From assembly GCF_001243895.1 (NCBI RefSeq), contig NZ_LN851186.1:1509933-1573932 (forward strand): a stretch of 64,000 nt of DNA. Reading direction: 5' to 3'. Each line of letters starts with the position of its first letter. The first letter of the stretch is position 1. The notes beneath the pieces were generated by a model that was not told the origin of the DNA, searched no databases, and worked only from the letters and a program-made list of their open reading frames with translations. Made by a program: the position numbers and the translations under genes. This DNA comes from Bacillus testis. GTDB lineage: Bacteria > Bacillota > Bacilli > Bacillales > DSM-1321. Of this stretch, positions 1 through 7,324 are shown in pieces.

Positions 1-848
1 CCGATACCAGGAATGGATTGGATAATCTTATATTCTTCTATATTTTTTGCTAAGGCATCTATCTCTTCTTCAAGTACGGATAGATGCTTTTTATATTCAA
101 GAAGAATGTTAATAAGCATCTCTAAACTAATCAGATGGCTATGATACAGGGTCTGCTGAAACGGATTTCGATTAGCTGCTTGTATGAGCTTATTCGCTTG
201 ATTACTGGCCCATTTCTGAGATCGGCTCTTGCACAGTTCATGAATCTTCACGGTAAGGGTCTCTTCACCAGCTTCCAACACTTTTTTAGAGGTTGGAAAG
301 GTTGATAAAGTACGTAAAGAGACATCCGAGTACAATTCTCCGAACACACCTACATACTCAGGAAATACTTGATCCAGCACAGATTGAAATTGTAGCTTAG
401 CTTGGACAAACATACCCGTCAAATTCTCGTGCTGTCTCGTCAGATTACGCAAGTTCAAAAGCTGAATGCCACGCTTTTTATAGGGCTCTAAATCCTCTTT
501 GTAATACAGCTCGCAGAGATGGTGAGCATCAATTATGTCTGTTTTGACTTTGCGTAAACTCGAACTTTTCGCTTTGTAAGAAATGAGTGGATTCACAACG
601 ATTAACAGGTATCCTCTTTTTTCAAAATACTGAACGACAGGCAGGTGATAATGTCCCGTAGATTCCAAAACAATGGGTGGCTGTGAACCTGATTGTTCTT
701 CCACTTCTTTGATAAAGGCGTGTAATTCCTGTAATCCATCCAGTGTATGTGCGACTTTAAAGCTCTTTTTGTATGGTTTCTTTTTCTCCAAGAATGCTTG
801 AACCTGACTTTCTCCTTTTGCGACATCCAGACCAATGACTGGATTCAT
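1..848 (-). CDS. IS110-family transposase (3' end beyond window)
   Basis: Reading from an ATG at 848 toward position 1 there is an uninterrupted frame of about 282 codons that runs off the window edge. A strong ribosome site (GAGGAGGAGATATC) precedes the ATG. The N-terminus (IGLDVAKGESQVQAFL), then VLESTGHYH and KTDIIDAHHL carry the D-E-D-D acidic residues of the RuvC-like DEDD domain of IS110 transposases. The C-terminal part seen includes a coiled region and an ALAKNIEEYKIIQSIPGI segment typical of the start of the Tnp2 (transposase_20) domain with its catalytic serine, which would lie outside the window. No frameshift is seen, so the copy may be active. Known for the family: site-specific recombination of circular intermediates guided by an RNA from the noncoding end. 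Confidence 0.93.
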   Translation of the reverse strand, partial: MNPVIGLDVAKGESQVQAFLEKKKPYKKSFKVAHTLDGLQELHAFIKEVEEQSGSQPPIVLESTGHYHLPVVQYFEKRGYLLIVVNPLISYKAKSSSLRKVKTDIIDAHHLCELYYKEDLEPYKKRGIQLLNLRNLTRQHENLTGMFVQAKLQFQSVLDQVFPEYVGVFGELYSDVSLRTLSTFPTSKKVLEAGEETLTVKIHELCKSRSQKWASNQANKLIQAANRNPFQQTLYHSHLISLEMLINILLEYKKHLSVLEEEIDALAKNIEEYKIIQSIPGI

Positions 849-1045
849 GATATCTCCTCCTCATCAATGAATTAGCTGGTAACCCCTAAATGGCTCCTTA
901 TAGTGTCATAGCTTCGCTTGTTATACGAGATCTAAGTCCCAACCAGCTTCAATCATGTTTCTATAAGTAGGGGGCGAACGGTTTAGTTATCGGGATTAAA
1001 ATCCCACGGGGGCGGTCGTTCTACCCCAGCTACCATTAGTATTCT
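849..1045 (-). ncRNA. Candidate IS110 noncoding end / bridge RNA region
   Basis: The roughly 200 bases upstream of the IS110 transposase are noncoding and rich in self-complementarity on the transposase strand. A perfect hairpin GGGATT-TT-AATCCC lies near 990-1003. A long-range stem pairs AGCTGGT (about 946-952) with ACCAGCT (about 867-873). IS110-group elements are known to encode a structured bridge RNA in the noncoding end upstream of the transposase, with loops that pair to target and donor DNA. The structure here is consistent with that, but the outer element boundary is not defined, because IS110 elements lack terminal inverted repeats, and the loops cannot be assigned by eye. Confidence 0.4.
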
Positions 1046-1387
1046 AGAACCTAAATAAAAAGGTCAACCAATAACATTGGCTAACCTTATAATACGAACG
1101 GGGGCTTTAGTTCAATAAGAATTAAACAACTTTATTATCGGTTTACACCTAGAGCGGAGATCAATCTTCACTTGCCCATTAGCTCTTTTTTCATACTTTT
1201 TCAAAAGGAGGTATGAATCAGTTTTTCTATTTTGTTCATTCACAAAATTGTTTTTCAATACGAAAAGAGGCTGGGACAAAACCCTTCTCTGAAATGAAAA
1301 AGCCGGTGACATTTTACAACGAGTAAAAATTCACCGGCTTTGATTTTTAAAGTTACCACACAAAACCAAACAGAAAGAAGTGTCCTT

Positions 1388-1462
1388 ATGTGTAAAGATT
1401 ATAATATGAATCATTTAATTTTGCCTTTAGATTTAGAAGTAAAACTACAGAAGAAAGGGTGA
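1388..1462 (+). pseudogene. IS1182-type transposase N-terminal remnant
   Basis: A 24-codon frame starting MCKDYNMNHLILPLDLEVKL and closing at TGA 1460. The MNxLxLPLDLExKLQ stretch is characteristic of the first residues of IS1182-family transposases, which are normally several hundred residues long. The frame ends abruptly and is followed within about 110 bases by the right inverted repeat of the element, so the body of the gene was lost by internal deletion. No function is expected. Confidence 0.65.
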
Positions 1463-1504
1463 AAACGAAATAGGCTTGGTATTAAGGATGATAGAGAAAA
1501 ATAG

Positions 1505-1541
1505 AAAAAAGTGAAATTGAGCGCCCCCAATTTCACTTTTT
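1505..1541. terminator. Bidirectional terminator in IS1182 remnant, downstream of ykyB
   Basis: GTGAAATTG (1511-1519) pairs with CAATTTCAC (1528-1536). A runs lie on the left and T runs on the right, so the hairpin can terminate both strands. It lies just beyond the ykyB 3' end and may now serve ykyB. Confidence 0.7.
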
Positions 1542-1586
1542 CATTATCTAAAGCTAGTTATGTCCCAGCTTCTTTGAATCCGGTTT

Positions 1587-2084
1587 TTAATAGAAATCCC
1601 TTCCCAGGAATGAAGAAGTGAAAATCGTCGATGTGCTCTTCGGTTTGGTTTTATGCCTGTTTTGGGAGTTCAGACCATAGCCTTTACGTTCCTTTGGCTT
1701 CTCCACAGGACCGATATAATTATATATAATGGCTTTTGCTTTGGATAAGGACATATAGGTTTTAGGATTGCGCTTATCATCGGCACGTTTTCCTAAATGA
1801 GGAAGTTTCTTGATATCTTCCTTGGACGGAGGTAAATGGAAGATATAATTGCCGCATTGGATAATGACATCCGATTGTTGCCGGGCATTTTTTGGATTAT
1901 TGGAGAAGTGTAAGCCTAATTTTTTTGCTTTGCCTTCTTTTAACATTTTTTGGATGGCCATTTGCTTCATTTGATACAGCGTTTTCGGTTGAGGAGCTGC
2001 CTTGGCGTGTTTATTGATAATAAAAATGGCTTGGGGAAGCTCTTCATCCTTCACCGGATGCTGTTGTTTAGGTCGCTGGTTCAT
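1587..2084 (-). CDS. ykyB: YkyB family protein
   Basis: 165 codons starting MNQRPKQQHPV. The frame is open further upstream, but the ATG at 2084 is preferred because AAAGGAG lies eight bases before it. The core LPQAIFIINKHAKAAPQPKTLYQMK, then HFSNNPKNARQQSDVIIQCG and FHLPPSKEDIKKLPHLG is that of the YkyB family of Bacillaceae. The basic C-terminal tail is rich in Lys/Arg. The function is unknown; the family is small, soluble and conserved among spore formers. It is transcribed toward the IS1182 remnant, whose hairpin lies directly downstream. Position next to ykuE agrees with the B. subtilis gene order ykyB-ykuC-ykuD-ykuE. Confidence 0.9.
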   Translation of the reverse strand: MNQRPKQQHPVKDEELPQAIFIINKHAKAAPQPKTLYQMKQMAIQKMLKEGKAKKLGLHFSNNPKNARQQSDVIIQCGNYIFHLPPSKEDIKKLPHLGKRADDKRNPKTYMSLSKAKAIIYNYIGPVEKPKERKGYGLNSQNRHKTKPKSTSTIFTSSFLGRDFY

Positions 2085-2302
2085 ATCCTCAACTCCTTTC
2101 TCTCTTGGTTTAGCTAACGTCATTATAGCATTTTGGTGCGTTAAAGTAATAGAAACATCTAAATATTCTCTACTGTTTAATATTTCTTTCATAATTTGCT
2201 CATAGTGTGAAATTGATATGGGGAATAAGCTTGTCTATCATTCCTTTCCTATTATAGAAGGATACATTCCTATTTATCCTAATTTAAATAATTGTAAACA
2301 GT

Positions 2303-2328
2303 AAAAAAGCTGTTTTAATTAACAGCTT
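2303..2328 (-). terminator. Terminator downstream of the Pro/Tyr-rich gene
   Basis: On the minus strand AAGCTGTT, a six-base loop and AACAGCTT are followed by a T run. It lies about 160 bases beyond the stop of the 2488-2853 gene. The rest of the 2085-2487 gap holds the ykyB upstream region and a short dispersed repeat. Confidence 0.5.
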
Positions 2329-2375
2329 CTTGACTTATTGCCTGTAGGCTGGCTCTAATTCCATTCTAATTAGCC

Positions 2376-2426
2376 CTAAGGCTCCTACTTCAAAAGATGC
2401 CGAAGATGAAGAAGGGAAAGTGGAAG
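2376..2426. repeat. Short dispersed repeat, family 2 copy A
   Basis: About 50 bases beginning CTAAGGCTCCTACTTCAAAA and ending near AAGTGGAAG. A closely similar segment lies at 10308-10357. Both are intergenic and noncoding. Confidence 0.5.
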
Positions 2427-2487
2427 TTCAAGCGGCTCCGATAGGTTTAACGTATAGAATAAAAACCCCTACTGATCAACTTTTCCT

Positions 2488-2853
2488 CTATTTAGTATAA
2501 ATATTCACGTTTTCTGTAATTCCTCCGTATACAGGTGTATTTCCTTGTTGAATCTGATTAAAGGGGCCGGCTATACCGCCGTATGGTGGTTGTTGGTAAA
2601 TAGGCATGGCGAGTGGCGGATAAGGCGGCGGATAGGGTGGAAAGTAAGGCGGGCAACATGGACGATTGAATAATAAGGGTCCTATGGCGAGACCGGCAAT
2701 GAATGGAAGGACAAAAGGAAAGAAGCGTTCATCATCGCTTCCATAACTGCTCTGGGCTGGATGGCCATGTATATAAACAGGTTCAAAAGAGGAACCGTAT
2801 TGATTTCGGTAGGGGTCATTCATGCTGTAGGGAAGATAGGGCATGTAATACAT
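2488..2853 (-). CDS. Pro/Tyr-rich small protein of unknown function
   Basis: 121 codons from ATG 2853 with a good ribosome site (CGGAGGT). Residues 1-45 are Tyr/Pro/Ser-rich, followed by one hydrophobic segment (FVLPFIAGLAIGPLLF, about 46-61), then CCPPYFPPYPPPYPP and a Gln/Gly/Pro-rich tail. This composition (one short hydrophobic stretch plus Pro-Tyr repeats and a CC pair) recalls small spore-coat or spore-surface proteins of Bacillus, but no named family is recognised. Localisation to the spore coat is inference only. It is followed by a hairpin terminator at 2303-2328. Confidence 0.7.
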   Translation of the reverse strand: MYYMPYLPYSMNDPYRNQYGSSFEPVYIHGHPAQSSYGSDDERFFPFVLPFIAGLAIGPLLFNRPCCPPYFPPYPPPYPPLAMPIYQQPPYGGIAGPFNQIQQGNTPVYGGITENVNIYTK

Positions 2854-3007
2854 GTGTGAATACCTCCGATCTGGTTTTTCTATATAGTATATGGTCTTTA
2901 TCTTGCTTGGAGCATGTACAATACAAACCTGGACGATTGTGTATCGGAAGCCCTGTCCAAAATGATTTACTCTCTATTAAAAAGGTGTATTCCGTTCTAA
3001 CTTTCAT
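2816..3007 (-). CDS. Small hypothetical protein overlapping the next gene
   Basis: 63 codons from ATG 3007, chosen because GAAGGAGGAG lies seven bases upstream, a near-ideal ribosome site. It begins MKVRTEYTFLIESKSF and contains GLPIHNRPGLYCTC. Its last 38 bases overlap the start of the Pro/Tyr-rich gene in another frame, an unusually long overlap. Two transcribed-strand genes with separate strong ribosome sites would suggest translational coupling, or this may be a decayed gene. No family is recognised. Confidence 0.4.
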   Translation of the reverse strand: MKVRTEYTFLIESKSFWTGLPIHNRPGLYCTCSKQDKDHILYRKTRSEVFTHVLHALSSLQHE

Positions 3008-3105
3008 TAAGACTCCTCCTTCAATATGAAAATGAAGGCCAAAAAGACCAAGCGGCTCCTTTTGATTCTCGATAGGATGAATGAAAATCCCCACTCATCA
3101 AAGTT

Positions 3106-4005
3106 TCATTTATTGTTTTGTACCTTCTGATCGCCAAGCTGCCCGGATTCCAACACAAATAAGGTCAGCTCGGGCCTTGCCAGGAAACGATAGGGTATCC
3201 GGGTGGTCCCCAATCCTTTATTTACATATACAATCATTCTGCCGGCATTATAGAGGCCATCGGAAAAATCTTTGGCGAAGGGAGGAGTAAAAATCGGCCC
3301 AATAAACGGCAATTGGATTTGCCCGCCATGGCTATGGCCGCTTAGCTGCATGTCTACCCTCAAATTTTTGGCCTGATGGGCTAAATCAGGAGCATGTGAA
3401 AGCAATAGGACAAACTGGTTGTCTGGTATATTCTCCAAGGTTTTATCCCATAGCGGACGGCCGATCATCGGCTCGTCAATCCCAGCAATATAAATGCTCT
3501 GCCCGTTGGCTGCACGCAGCATCCGGTTGCTGTTGCGCAAAACAATAAAATCGGATGCTTCCATTACTTCTTTGTATAATGAGCTTCCGTTATGGCCGTG
3601 GTCATGGTTGCCGTAACAGCAAAACTTCCCATGGGCTGCTTTGATCTTTGATAGGACTTCGACAATTGCCAACGCCTCTTTATTCTTGTACTGGGCAGGC
3701 TTATCCAATAAATCGCCTGTGAAAAGGATCAGATCAGGCTGAAGTTTATTGATTTTATCTATCATTTTTGTAAGCTGCAGCAGATTAAAATGAAACCCTA
3801 AATGTGTATCGCTAAACTGAACGATTCTGAGCTTGTGAAAAGCAGGGGGGATGGAGGGAATGTTGATTTTATATGCTTTGGTTTCCACCCAAAATGGTTC
3901 CACATGTTTGCAGTAAAAACGGCCGCTCACCCCTATACTAAAAGCGGCAATCCCTGTTTGAATGCTTTTCTTTAAAAAAACTCGCCTGTCCAGTTCCTGG
4001 CCCAT
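3106..4005 (-). CDS. ykuE: Tat-type metallophosphoesterase YkuE
   Basis: 299 codons from ATG 4005. The N-terminus has a twin-arginine signal (RRVFLKK followed by a hydrophobic stretch about residues 15-28). The full calcineurin-like motif set is present in order: VQFSDTH, LFTGDLLD, CCYGNHDH, LLLSHAPD and LSGHSHGGQ, which bind a dinuclear metal centre. In B. subtilis YkuE is a known Tat substrate (TatAyCy) attached to the cell wall; its physiological substrate is unsettled. The gene is monocistronic here and divergent from the SLC13 transporter, with 292 bases between the starts. Length is close to the family norm. Confidence 0.93.
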   Translation of the reverse strand: MGQELDRRVFLKKSIQTGIAAFSIGVSGRFYCKHVEPFWVETKAYKINIPSIPPAFHKLRIVQFSDTHLGFHFNLLQLTKMIDKINKLQPDLILFTGDLLDKPAQYKNKEALAIVEVLSKIKAAHGKFCCYGNHDHGHNGSSLYKEVMEASDFIVLRNSNRMLRAANGQSIYIAGIDEPMIGRPLWDKTLENIPDNQFVLLLSHAPDLAHQAKNLRVDMQLSGHSHGGQIQLPFIGPIFTPPFAKDFSDGLYNAGRMIVYVNKGLGTTRIPYRFLARPELTLFVLESGQLGDQKVQNNK

Positions 4006-4147
4006 CTTATCTTCCCCCTTTTCTATCCAATGTAGCTGTAAACTTTTTTAGACTAGATAATAAGGTTCTATGATTATGTGGCTATATTCATACTCTTTTG
4101 GCCGTGTTATAGTCTAATAAGCTGTTTTAAGAATAAATGTTACCTTT

Positions 4148-4176
4148 TTGACTTGGAAATGTATTATGATTGATAT
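4148..4176 (+). promoter_or_regulatory. Candidate SigA promoter of the SLC13 transporter
   Basis: TTGACT (4148-4153), a 17-base spacer and TGATAT (4171-4176), about 120 bases before the start codon. The -10 box is weak, so the assignment is tentative. Confidence 0.35.
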
Positions 4177-4297
4177 AGTAGATATATATGAAGAAAATGT
4201 GTGCAAATAAGCACTTTTAATATGATTTATGGCTTTTTTGGGCCGTATTCATACATAAGCTGTTTGATTGTATAGTGTTTAAAAGTAGGAGGTTCAA

Positions 4298-6154
4298 ATG
4301 ACAAATCAGCCTATGATTATTACTTTTATCATATTAGCATTAATGTTTTTTTTATTGACACAAGGTAAAATCCGGTCAGACCTTATCGGTTTCGGCGCCT
4401 TACTGGCCCTGACCGTTCTGCATATCATTTCTCCCGAGGAAGCCATAGCGGGGTTTTCGAACCCGGTCGTCATTATGACTGCCGGCCTATTTATTGTGGG
4501 TGCTGGCATATTTGATTCTGGATTGGCAAAATCGGTAGGGAGCGCTTTGTTCAGAATGAGCGGCAACAGTGAAACGAAGCTTCTGGTGATCATGTTCATA
4601 ACGGTTGGCTTATTCAGTGCTGTTTTAAGTTCAGCTGGAACTGTGGCTATTTTACTGCCGGTCATCATGAGCATTGCTTTTGAGTCGAAAGTAAATCCTG
4701 CACGCTTTTTGCTGCCTTTGACATTTGCGGCCAGTATCGGAGGCCTGCTGACACTGATAGGCGCCCCGACAAATCTAATTATATCTGATATATTGGCCAA
4801 GGAAGGCCTGAAGGGGTTGGATTTCCTTGAAATTTCAGGCATAGGGTTGATTGCGATGGTCGCAGGGCTGATCTTTATCCTGACAGCCGGGCGGAAAATC
4901 CGGCCTTCAAGCGGGGATATGCCGTCGGAACCCGGCAAAACAATTTCAGCAAGCGAACTGGCCGGTCTTTATAAAGTATATGACCAACTTCATTTTGTTC
5001 ATATACCGGATGCATCGGACATTATTGGGGAGCGTTTGGCCGATCTTAAATTGCCTGCGCGTTTTGAAATCACGGTCATTGAGATCGAAAGAAAATCAAA
5101 AGACCGCATAAGCTTGATGCATCCGAAAAGCTCTATTGCTGCCAAGGCGAATGAGGTTATCTATCCAGGCGACCTTTTGCTGGTCTTCGGCGGAGATGCG
5201 GAGGTTGACCGATTTATCCAAGCGTACGAGCTGGAGAAACAGCCTTTTGCGATTGAAGAGATTAAGTCGCATTTTCTGCGGAAATCATATGGGATGACGG
5301 AAATCCTTTTGGCTCCGCATTCCAGTTTGGAGGATATGACGATTGCCGATCTTCATATTCGCGAGACATATATGTGTAATGTTCTTGCTATCAATCGCAA
5401 AGGCGAATATATTCAATCTGACTTAGGAAGACAAAAATTAAAGATTGGGGACGCCTTGCTTGTTTATGGAAAATGGAAGAATATCGGTTTGCTATCCAGC
5501 AACCAACAGGATTTTGTTGTGCTAGGATCCAATAATGAAGGGAAAAAAGGCCCCGGTGCTTCCGGCAAGGCCCCGGTTGCGGCATTGATTATGTTATTGA
5601 TGTTGGTTCTGTTAACTTTTGATATTCTTTCGCCACTGACGAGCATCCTGTTGTCAGCTTTTCTGATGGTGATTTCAGGATGCATCCAGTCGATCGAGGC
5701 AGCTTATCAAAGAGTGAACTTGGAAATCATAGTAGTTATTGCGACGCTTATCCCGATTGCATCTGCCATGGAGAAAACAGGAGGCACACAGTTCCTGAGC
5801 AATAGCATGCTGTCAATTGTCGGCGCTTATGGCGGTTATGGGTTATTGATCTGCTGTTATCTGGTGGTCTCCGTGTTGTCCCAGTTCATCAATTCTATGG
5901 CTGTCACAATCCTTATGGCCCCGGTTGCGCTCACAGCTGCTCTAGGACTCGGCATAAATCCCGAGCCGGTTTTAATAGGGATTGCTGTAGCGGCAAGCAT
6001 GAGTCTGTCAACATTTGCTTCACCCACCAATATTCTTGTGATGACAGCAGGAGGATATAAAATGGCGGATTTTATCCGTTTAGGTTTGCCATTGCAAATC
6101 TTCGTCGGCATACTGGTGTTGATTGCCATACCGCTTCTTTTTCCATTTGTATAA
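4298..6154 (+). CDS. SLC13-type permease with two RCK_C (TrkA_C) domains
   Basis: 618 codons from ATG 4298 with AGGAGG upstream. Residues 1-195 and 425-618 are strings of hydrophobic helices of the divalent anion:sodium symporter type. The two substrate-region motifs are GAPTNLI (about 160) and FASPTNILV (about 585), replacing the SNT motifs of SLC13 carboxylate carriers. Between the halves lie two cytosolic TrkA_C/RCK_C domains (about 225-310 and 325-400). RCK_C domains are ligand-binding gates in K+ systems, and in some transporters bind c-di-AMP. The substrate cannot be read from sequence; sulfate or dicarboxylate are typical for the family. Monocistronic, with a hairpin terminator after the stop. 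Confidence 0.9.
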   Translation: MTNQPMIITFIILALMFFLLTQGKIRSDLIGFGALLALTVLHIISPEEAIAGFSNPVVIMTAGLFIVGAGIFDSGLAKSVGSALFRMSGNSETKLLVIMFITVGLFSAVLSSAGTVAILLPVIMSIAFESKVNPARFLLPLTFAASIGGLLTLIGAPTNLIISDILAKEGLKGLDFLEISGIGLIAMVAGLIFILTAGRKIRPSSGDMPSEPGKTISASELAGLYKVYDQLHFVHIPDASDIIGERLADLKLPARFEITVIEIERKSKDRISLMHPKSSIAAKANEVIYPGDLLLVFGGDAEVDRFIQAYELEKQPFAIEEIKSHFLRKSYGMTEILLAPHSSLEDMTIADLHIRETYMCNVLAINRKGEYIQSDLGRQKLKIGDALLVYGKWKNIGLLSSNQQDFVVLGSNNEGKKGPGASGKAPVAALIMLLMLVLLTFDILSPLTSILLSAFLMVISGCIQSIEAAYQRVNLEIIVVIATLIPIASAMEKTGGTQFLSNSMLSIVGAYGGYGLLICCYLVVSVLSQFINSMAVTILMAPVALTAALGLGINPEPVLIGIAVAASMSLSTFASPTNILVMTAGGYKMADFIRLGLPLQIFVGILVLIAIPLLFPFV

Positions 6155-6166
6155 TTGCCTGATTCA

Positions 6167-6196
6167 AAGCATGCTGCTTGCCGGCATGCTTTTTTT
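6167..6196 (+). terminator. Terminator after SLC13 permease
   Basis: AAGCATGC (6167-6174) pairs with GCATGCTT (6184-6191), followed by a T run. Confidence 0.85.
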
Positions 6197-6391
6197 CATG
6201 GTTAGGCTTAAATGGCGTCTAGGTAAAAACTGAAATAACAGATTTTATCCCATTTTTCTGCAAAGGCAAAAGTCAGCTTAGTATGGTTTTGTAATTGTTC
6301 TTTTCGCCCATTGACAAGATTGTTTCTTCGTGTGCTGGCCAATATGCGAGCAAAAAGAGCATGTGATAAAGGAGTGAAGAAATAGTTAAAA

Positions 6392-6439
6392 TTAGAAAAT
6401 TCATACTAATAATGGTAAAATAAATGAATGGTTGTTCAT
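6392..6439 (+). promoter_or_regulatory. fadH promoter with FadR-like operator
   Basis: A weak -35 (TTAGAA, 6392-6397) and -10 (TAAAAT, 6416-6421) are followed at once by ATGAATGGTTGTTCAT (6424-6439), an inverted repeat close to the B. subtilis FadR operator core TGAATGA..TCATTCA. The position just after the -10 would block transcription. In B. subtilis fadH belongs to the FadR regulon, and binding is relieved by long-chain acyl-CoA. Confidence 0.55.
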
Positions 6440-6460
6440 TATGAGGTTGGGGGGATTAAG

Positions 6461-7225
6461 ATGAAAGATAAAGTGGCTATTATTACTGGCGGTTCAAGCG
6501 GCATGGGAAAATACATGGCGAAGCATTTTGTTTCGCAAGGAGCAAATGTCGTCATCACAGGACGCAACCCGGAACGCTTGCAAGAGGCGATAAAAGAAAT
6601 TGAACATCCGAATGGAAAGGCGATTTCATTCCAAATGGATGTCCGTGAAATAGAACATGTGAAAGCGCTGGTTGAAAAAACACATGAAGAATTCGGCACC
6701 ATCGATATCCTGGTGAATAATGCCGCTGGGAATTTTATTTGCCCGGCTGAAGATCTGTCGCCAAATGGCTGGAAATCCGTAATTGATATTGTACTGAACG
6801 GTTCCTTTTATTGCAGCAGTGAAGTAGGAAAATACATGATCAAAAATGGAATTAAGGGATCCATACTGAATATGGTCGCTACATATGCCTGGGATGCAGG
6901 TCCAGGGGTTATCCATTCGGCAAGTGCCAAAGCAGGCGTCCTGGCCATGACGCGGACATTGGCGGTAGAATGGGGCCGTAAATACGGGATCCGTGTGAAT
7001 GCCATAGCACCTGGGCCAATCGAGCGGACTGGCGGAGCGGCAAAACTGTGGGAAAGCGATGCTGCTGCCCGATTGACGCTTGAAGCCGTGCCTTTGGGAA
7101 GATTGGGGACACCTGAAGAAATTGCCCAATTGGCGGCTTTCATGCTGTCTGACCAGGCGCTATATTTGAATGGAGAATGTATTACTTTGGATGGAGGCAG
7201 CTGGTTGAATCAAAGACCTTTTTGA
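6461..7225 (+). CDS. fadH: 2,4-dienoyl-CoA reductase FadH (SDR)
   Basis: 254 codons, the same length as B. subtilis FadH (YkuF). An upstream in-frame ATG at 6428 lies inside the putative operator; the ATG at 6461 follows a GGGGGG ribosome site and starts directly before the Rossmann motif KVAIITGGSSGMGKYMA. Other SDR features: NNAAGNF and a Tyr/Lys pair 15 residues apart (YAWDAGPGVIHSASAK), the spacing of 2,4-dienoyl-CoA reductases, then the conserved segment AVEWGRKYGIRVNAIAPGPIERT. The enzyme uses NADPH to remove pre-existing double bonds during beta-oxidation of unsaturated fatty acids. It is cytosolic. Regulation by FadR is likely from the upstream box. Confidence 0.93.
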   Translation: MKDKVAIITGGSSGMGKYMAKHFVSQGANVVITGRNPERLQEAIKEIEHPNGKAISFQMDVREIEHVKALVEKTHEEFGTIDILVNNAAGNFICPAEDLSPNGWKSVIDIVLNGSFYCSSEVGKYMIKNGIKGSILNMVATYAWDAGPGVIHSASAKAGVLAMTRTLAVEWGRKYGIRVNAIAPGPIERTGGAAKLWESDAAARLTLEAVPLGRLGTPEEIAQLAAFMLSDQALYLNGECITLDGGSWLNQRPF

Positions 7226-7324
7226 ATAATGTGTAAATGAATATGAAAAATCGGATATCTTTGAACGCCATTTGACATACAGTGGTATAATCTTTCTAAA
7301 TACCAAATGTTCGGGGTGGTCAAC

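Larger units (their letters stand above)
1264..1575 (+). mobile_element. Internally deleted IS1182-type element (MITE-like)
   Basis: A 312-bp unit bounded by 15-base inverted repeats AAAGAGGCTGGGACA (1264-1278) and TGTCCCAGCTTCTTT (1561-1575), matching at 14 of 15 positions. Inside are a hairpin with AAAGCCGGTGA / TCACCGGCTTT arms, a short remnant of a transposase start (1388-1462), and a terminator-like hairpin near the right end. The ends and the transposase N-terminus are of the type found in IS1182-family elements (family assignment from memory of the N-terminal motif). Nearly all of the transposase is missing, so the copy is non-autonomous. It ends 11 bases before the ykyB stop codon. 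Confidence 0.7.

Noticed and set aside
1112-1312. 66-codon minus-strand frame running through the left end of the IS1182 remnant
   Set aside because: Crosses an element boundary, no ribosome site, no similarity.
4306-4938. 210-codon minus-strand frame inside the SLC13 gene
   Set aside because: Antisense shadow of a clearly coding membrane protein; no ribosome site.
7271-7291. TTGACA and TATAAT upstream of ykuI as a promoter pair
   Set aside because: Only eight bases separate them, too few for a SigA promoter; the TATAAT is better explained as an extended -10 without this -35.
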